Shown here one piece after another: positions 60,113 to 64,000 of a stretch of DNA of 64,000 nt. The position numbers and the translations under genes are program-made. The stretch is taken from positions 278,083 through 342,082 of the forward strand of contig NZ_SEMC01000002.1 in NCBI RefSeq assembly GCF_004153195.1. Direction: 5' to 3'. This DNA is from Sporolactobacillus sp. THM19-2. Its GTDB lineage: Bacteria; Bacillota; Bacilli; Bacillales; Sporolactobacillaceae. The notes beneath the pieces were generated by a model, which searched no databases, was not told the origin of the DNA, and was given only the letters and a program-made list of their open reading frames with translations. The number at the start of each line of letters is the position of its first letter. The stretch's first letter is position 1.

Positions 60113-61798
60113 TTGGCTTATCAGGCTCTTTACAGAGTATACCGGCCCCAGACTTTTCATGATATAGCCGGACAGCAGCATATCACACAGACACTGCAGC
60201 ACGCCCTGGTCAAACAGCAGTTTTCACATGCCTATTTATTTACCGGGCCACGCGGGACCGGGAAAACCAGTGCTGCAAAGATTCTTGCCAAGGCCATCAA
60301 CTGTGAGCATGCGCCGGTCGCTGATCCCTGTAATGAATGTGCAGCCTGCCGCGGCATCACGGAGGGCCGTATTTCTGATGTCATCGAAATTGATGCCGCA
60401 TCAAATAATGGGGTCGATGAAATCCGTGAGATTCGTGACAAGGTTAAATATGCACCAAGTGAAGTGCGTTATAAAGTCTATATTATTGATGAAGTGCACA
60501 TGCTGTCGACAGGGGCGTTTAATGCACTGCTGAAAACACTGGAGGAGCCCCCGGAACATGTGGTGTTTATATTGGCGACGACAGAGCCGCAGAAAATACC
60601 GCTGACGATCATCTCGCGCTGTCAGCAGTTTGATTTCCGCAGAATTCCCTCGGCGGCGATTGCCGGACGTCTGGAGTTCGTTGCACATGACCAGCATATC
60701 GAGGCGGAAGACGCGGCATTACAACTGATTGCCAAAGCAAGTGAAGGTGGTATGCGTGATGCGCTGAGTGTTCTGGATCAGACAGCAGCCTACAGTGATG
60801 GGAAAATTACTGTTCAGGATGTGCTTGATGTTACGGGAATGGTATCCGACCAGCTGATCTGCGAACTGGTCGAAGCGCTTGACCAGCAAGATGCGGCTCG
60901 GGCAATCAGCAAGACAGGTGCCCTGCTTGATCAGGGCAAGGATCCGCTCAGACTGATTGAACAGCTGCTTCTCTATTACCGGGATCTTTTGCTGTATCAG
61001 ACCTCGCCAAGTCTGGAAGATATACTTAGCCGGCCGCGGGTAGACGACGCCTTCCGGAAACAGGCGGATCAAATACCTGCCAGTCGGCTCTACACGATGA
61101 TTGATCAGCTGAACAAGGCTTTTCTGGAAATGAAGCGGACCAACCACCCGAGGATTTTCCTCGAAATGGCCATTGTTAAACTGTGCCGGGCGCCGGCAGA
61201 TCAGGCGACCGGACCTGCGCCCGACCTTGTTCCTCTGGAGAAAAGAGTGACGGCGATTGAAAAGAAAATGGACAGTCTGTCTTCATCGCCTGCCGGTACA
61301 GCACATGCCGCACCGGGCGGATCACGCAGGCGGACATCGTCGCACGGCAATCTGAAACTTCCAGTGACGCAGTTGAATCATGTACTTGATACAGCAACCA
61401 GAGACGATCTCATGGAGCTCCGGTCGGCGTGGGGAGAAGTGATGGCGAAAGTCCGTGCCAAAAATGTGGCGGCACATGCCTGGCTGCTTGAGAGCCGACC
61501 CGTCGCCAGTTCTCCGGAGGGCTTCATCCTGTCCTTCAAATATGATTTTCACTGTCAGATGGTCATGGATAAAAAGAGTCATATACCTGAACTGGTGCAG
61601 TCGGCCCTGCAGCAAGTCATCCATAAGCAGAAAACCATGTACCCGGTTCCGGAAGAAATATGGAAAAAGTTAAAAGCAGAATATATTCAGCGGTCGAAGG
61701 AGCAGGGAGAGGACAACGACCAGAAACCTGCAGAAGACCCAATGATTGAGGAAGCAAAAAAAATAGCAGGTCCCGATCTTCTGGATATACGGGACTAA
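60113..61798 (+). CDS. dnaX: DNA polymerase III subunit gamma/tau
   Basis: DnaX is the clamp-loader motor. The 561-residue protein starts with TTG behind GGAGGGGC and reads MAYQALYRVYRPQTFHDIAG. Walker A is GPRGTGKTSAAKIL (about 45-58). The zinc module has four Cys (NCEHAPVADPCNECAACRG), Walker B is VYIIDEVHML, and SRCQQFDFRRI includes sensor residues. The C-terminal tau part binds polymerase and helicase. yaaK and recR follow. Confidence 0.96.
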   Translation: MAYQALYRVYRPQTFHDIAGQQHITQTLQHALVKQQFSHAYLFTGPRGTGKTSAAKILAKAINCEHAPVADPCNECAACRGITEGRISDVIEIDAASNNGVDEIREIRDKVKYAPSEVRYKVYIIDEVHMLSTGAFNALLKTLEEPPEHVVFILATTEPQKIPLTIISRCQQFDFRRIPSAAIAGRLEFVAHDQHIEAEDAALQLIAKASEGGMRDALSVLDQTAAYSDGKITVQDVLDVTGMVSDQLICELVEALDQQDAARAISKTGALLDQGKDPLRLIEQLLLYYRDLLLYQTSPSLEDILSRPRVDDAFRKQADQIPASRLYTMIDQLNKAFLEMKRTNHPRIFLEMAIVKLCRAPADQATGPAPDLVPLEKRVTAIEKKMDSLSSSPAGTAHAAPGGSRRRTSSHGNLKLPVTQLNHVLDTATRDDLMELRSAWGEVMAKVRAKNVAAHAWLLESRPVASSPEGFILSFKYDFHCQMVMDKKSHIPELVQSALQQVIHKQKTMYPVPEEIWKKLKAEYIQRSKEQGEDNDQKPAEDPMIEEAKKIAGPDLLDIRD

Positions 61799-61831
61799 GC
61801 AGGCAAGATTAATCAGGAGGCGATCAGAATT

Positions 61832-62143
61832 ATGCGTGGAAATATGAACAATATGATGCGTCAGGTACAGAAAATGCAGAAACAGATGGCCGAAGCGCAG
61901 GAAAAACTGAAAGACGAAATAGTGGAGGGTACGGCGGGTGGCGGTGTCGTGACAGTCAAGGCCAACGGTCATAAACAGATTGTCGATGTGGCAATCCAGC
62001 CTGAAGCAGTGGATCCGGATGACGTAGATATGCTGCAGGACCTGGTCCTGGCCGCGGTTAATGATGCACTGACAAAAGCGGATGAACTGACCGCTCAGCG
62101 CCTTGGAAAATTCACAAAAGGGATGAATTTACCGGGTTTCTGA
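61832..62143 (+). CDS. yaaK: nucleoid-associated protein, YbaB/EbfC family (YaaK)
   Basis: A 103-residue DNA-binding protein that forms homodimers. The N-terminal helix [20 protein letters not shown] and the core [20 protein letters not shown] are family hallmarks. AGGAGG precedes the ATG. The dnaX-yaaK-recR order is conserved across bacteria. Confidence 0.96.
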   Translation: MRGNMNNMMRQVQKMQKQMAEAQEKLKDEIVEGTAGGGVVTVKANGHKQIVDVAIQPEAVDPDDVDMLQDLVLAAVNDALTKADELTAQRLGKFTKGMNLPGF

Positions 62144-62255
62144 CGATCAGTGACGAAACAGGCTGAAGCGGCGAATTCCGTAAACCGGTGGATCATCGGA
62201 TCGCGGGATTCGCTGCTCATTCTTTATCCGGATTTTCCAGGGAGGAAAATGTATT

Positions 62256-62852
62256 ATGCAATACCCTGAACCGATTGCAAAATTAATTGACAGTTATATG
62301 AAGTTACCGGGAATAGGGCCGAAGACTGCTCAACGTCTTGCCTTTTTTACCGTGGATATGAACGAAGAAGATGTGATGTCATTTGCCCGTTCACTGGTTG
62401 ATGTGAAAAGGAAACTGGTTTACTGTTCTGTGTGCCAGAATATCAGTGACCATGATCCCTGTTCCATTTGTGACGACTCTTCCCGCGATCATTCGACCAT
62501 TTGTGTCGTACAGGATCCGAAAGATGTCGTCGCACTGGAAAAAATGAGGGACTACCATGGTCTGTATCATGTGCTCCACGGCGTCATCTCACCAATTGAC
62601 GGGATCGGGCCTGAAGATATCAGGATCGCCGAACTGATCAGGCGGCTTAAAGATGAACAGATTAAGGAGATTATTCTGGCGACAAATCCGACAGTCGAAG
62701 GCGAAGCGACGGCGATGTATATCTCCAGACTGGTCAAACCGATCGGTGTGAAAACCTCAAGAATTGCCCACGGTCTGCCTGTCGGGGGGGATCTGGAATA
62801 CGCTGATGAAGTGACCCTTTCGAAAGCCCTTGAAGGTCGCAGGGAATTGTAG
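62256..62852 (+). CDS. recR: recombination protein RecR
   Basis: RecR works with RecF and RecO to load RecA on gaps. The 198-residue protein has an N-terminal helix-hairpin-helix ([14 protein letters not shown], about 17-30) and the four-Cys zinc finger ([16 protein letters not shown], about 54-69). A Toprim domain with [12 protein letters not shown] and [12 protein letters not shown] follows, and [19 protein letters not shown] ends it. GGGAGG lies before the ATG. Confidence 0.97.
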   Translation: MQYPEPIAKLIDSYMKLPGIGPKTAQRLAFFTVDMNEEDVMSFARSLVDVKRKLVYCSVCQNISDHDPCSICDDSSRDHSTICVVQDPKDVVALEKMRDYHGLYHVLHGVISPIDGIGPEDIRIAELIRRLKDEQIKEIILATNPTVEGEATAMYISRLVKPIGVKTSRIAHGLPVGGDLEYADEVTLSKALEGRREL

Positions 62853-62909
62853 CCCCTTCAAATTGCCCTGCTCGAAAAAAAGACTGATCAGAATTGGGGA
62901 GGATTGACC

Positions 62910-63131
62910 ATGTTTGGAAAGAAGAAAGGGCTGCTTCGAAAACAAATGACCGACGCCCTGATTGATGCCCTGTATCGATGCAAAGATGACTGGATGAATA
63001 AGAAGCGGGTGATTGAAGCCAGTATAGATCCTTCTGATGAAGTATTGTATCAGCTTAAACTGTCAGAAGTCAGATACCTGTTTCTGTTAAAAGAAGTACG
63101 TGAACAGCATGTGCGGATAAACAACCGGTAA
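62910..63131 (+). CDS. yaaL: YaaL family (DUF2508) protein
   Basis: A 73-residue protein with a long charged helix (QMTDALIDALYRCKDDWMNK) and SEVRYLFLLKEVREQ. It holds the place of yaaL between recR and bofA, and the sequence fits. I choose ATG 62910, seven bases after GGGGAGG, over a TTG six bases upstream. Function is unknown. Confidence 0.88.
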   Translation: MFGKKKGLLRKQMTDALIDALYRCKDDWMNKKRVIEASIDPSDEVLYQLKLSEVRYLFLLKEVREQHVRINNR

Positions 63132-63194
63132 AGGTTCTTAAATGGACAGGTCTCCATATACTTTTATAACAGGTAAGAGAGGAGGTCTGTTCTG

Positions 63195-63458
63195 ATGCAA
63201 CAGTTTTTACTTATTGCCGGTTGTGCTGTTGTTCTTTTTTTGCTGATGCTTGTCCTGTCGGGATCCTTACGTCCGTTAAGATGGCTGGGAAAACTGGCTG
63301 TCAGACTGACAGTAGGGGTATTTATGCTCTTTCTTCTTAACGTGATCGGAGAATCATTTAATCTGCATATACCTATTAATCTTGCTACAGCGTCGATAAG
63401 CGGAATTCTTGGACTGCCTGGCGTAGCCGCACTGGTCTTCATTAAATTATCCGGCTGA
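63195..63458 (+). CDS. bofA: sigma-K processing inhibitor BofA
   Basis: BofA holds the SpoIVFB protease inactive in the mother cell until the forespore signals, so it times sigma-K activation. The 87-residue protein has two membrane segments and the conserved C-terminal part LNVIGESFNLHIPINLATAS then GILGLPGVAALV. AGGAGG precedes the ATG. Its position after yaaL is conserved and it supports a spore-forming host. Confidence 0.93.
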   Translation: MQQFLLIAGCAVVLFLLMLVLSGSLRPLRWLGKLAVRLTVGVFMLFLLNVIGESFNLHIPINLATASISGILGLPGVAALVFIKLSG

Positions 63459-63487
63459 AATGAAGGTTCAGGTGTTGACGGATAGAG

Positions 63488-63523
63488 TGCGGGGTGTTAA
63501 TATACTCATTGCCGCATTTTTTC
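63488..63523 (+). terminator. weak terminator after bofA
   Basis: TGCGG (63488-63492) and CCGCA (63512-63516) pair around a 19-base loop with a TTTTTT tail. The stem is short. Confidence 0.4.
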
Positions 63524-63618
63524 AGGATAAAGAAAAACCTGCTGACTGGTAAGCAGGCGCTACCCGAGAAGGCATCGTTTTTCTGAAGGCTTTTTCTTCA
63601 AAATCTGCAAAAAAGTTC

Positions 63619-63647
63619 TTGACAGAATGTCGGTATGATAATATAAT
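63619..63647 (+). promoter_or_regulatory. rrn promoter P1
   Basis: TTGACA (63619-63624), 17 bp, TATAAT (63642-63647): a full consensus sigma-A promoter, the first of a tandem pair before 16S rRNA. Confidence 0.92.
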
Positions 63648-63680
63648 GGTTTTTGTCGTCGAAAAAGACGAAAAAAGTTA

Positions 63681-63709
63681 TTGACTTTCTTGAAACAACA
63701 TGATATACT
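63681..63709 (+). promoter_or_regulatory. rrn promoter P2
   Basis: TTGACT (63681-63686), 17 bp, TATACT (63704-63709). The P1-P2 spacing of 62 bp and the downstream TTGAAAACTAAACAAAAG leader are typical of Bacillales rRNA operons. Confidence 0.92.
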
Positions 63710-63875
63710 TTAAAAGTTGCAGTCGAGAAAGGCAACACGGAATGTTCCTTGAAAACTAAACAAAAGCCAAGCGTGATTTGAGGGGTTTATCCCCTGATCA
63801 ATTCAATTTGCTATGGATCTTATGAACGAAAAAAGTCTGACCCGGATGCCGAAAGGGATCTGGAAGAAGCAATAC

Positions 63876-64000
63876 TTTTTTGGAGAGTTTGATCCTGGCT
63901 CAGGACGAACGCTGGCGGCGTGCCTAATACATGCAAGTCGTGCGCACAGAGGGGAGCTTGCTCCCTGAGGTGAGCGGCGGATGGGTGAGTAACACGTGGG
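63876..64000 (+). rRNA. 16S ribosomal RNA, 5' part only
   Basis: The 16S 5' end is plain (GGAGAGTTTGATCCTGGCTC, then AACGCTGGCGGCGTGCC and TACATGCAAGTCG), and the window ends inside the gene after AACACGTGGG. The mature 5' end is placed by analogy with B. subtilis. The V1 stem starts GTGCGCACAGAGGGGAGC; AGTCGTGCG rather than AGTCGAGCG is, from memory, a Sporolactobacillus-like feature. Confidence 0.97.

Overview
The window is the replication-origin region of a low-to-middle GC, endospore-forming Bacillales bacterium. The core gene order is the Bacillus one: rpmH | oriC | dnaA-dnaN-yaaA-recF-gyrB-gyrA, then guaB, dacA, pdxST, serS, dck, tadA, SRP RNA, dnaX-yaaK-recR-yaaL-bofA and an rRNA operon to the right; rnpA-yidD-yidC, mnmE-mnmG-rsmG-noc-parA-parB, yyaC, ychF, rpsF-ssb-rpsR, gdpP-rplI-dnaB and purA to the left. 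Most genes point away from oriC at about 29.4-31.6 kb. Sporulation genes (yyaC, an sspK-like SASP gene, bofA, SpoIIIJ-type yidC) point to a spore former. The 5' end of the 16S rRNA, which I compare only from memory, suggests Sporolactobacillaceae.

Left arm (1-29.3 kb, mostly minus strand). Two tRNAs and purA (with an upstream PurR-type operator) are followed by dnaB, rplI, gdpP and yybS. An accessory stretch (6.8-11.2 kb) then carries a CDF metal transporter behind a long structured leader, a lone CheW-like protein, 1.2 kb of non-coding DNA (a small repeat family, a decayed transposase, three perfect DnaA boxes), an HD phosphohydrolase and a CtaM/YozB-like membrane protein. After rpsR-ssb-rpsF a second insertion (12.6-16.5 kb) carries a LysR regulator with a divergent APC transporter and a CadD-like transporter. 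The core order resumes with ychF, a DUF951 protein, T-box-controlled glyS, yyaC, parB-parA, noc, rsmG, mnmG, mnmE, yidC, yidD, rnpA and rpmH. Two perfect parS sites lie in this segment. jag is missing from its usual place.

Origin (29.4-31.6 kb). DnaA boxes flank dnaA on both sides, giving a bipartite oriC with strong divergent sigma-A promoters for rpmH and dnaA.

Right arm (31.5-64 kb, mostly plus strand). The replication and gyrase genes lead to a degenerate HD-GYP protein, guaB, dacA, pdxST, T-box-controlled serS, dck (minus strand), a cold-shock gene with a long leader, tRNA-Arg, a RimK-like ATP-grasp protein, a HAD phosphatase, clpP, a spore-protein operon behind a sigma-G-type promoter, a BI-1 family membrane protein, a uracil permease and tadA. 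Next comes a 729-residue fused anthranilate synthase (TrpE-TrpG) of the type best known from rhizobia. Its short leader carries thirteen NAG triplets at five-base spacing and then a terminator, the layout of a TRAP-controlled attenuator. tRNA-Ser, SRP RNA, an inserted MFS transporter, dnaX-yaaK-recR-yaaL-bofA and tandem rrn promoters complete the window.

The most interesting object is the trpE(G) locus: a proteobacterial-type fusion enzyme apparently placed under Bacillus-type TRAP control. Next are the DnaA-box cluster about 20 kb from oriC, the CDF leader, and the small spore-protein operon.
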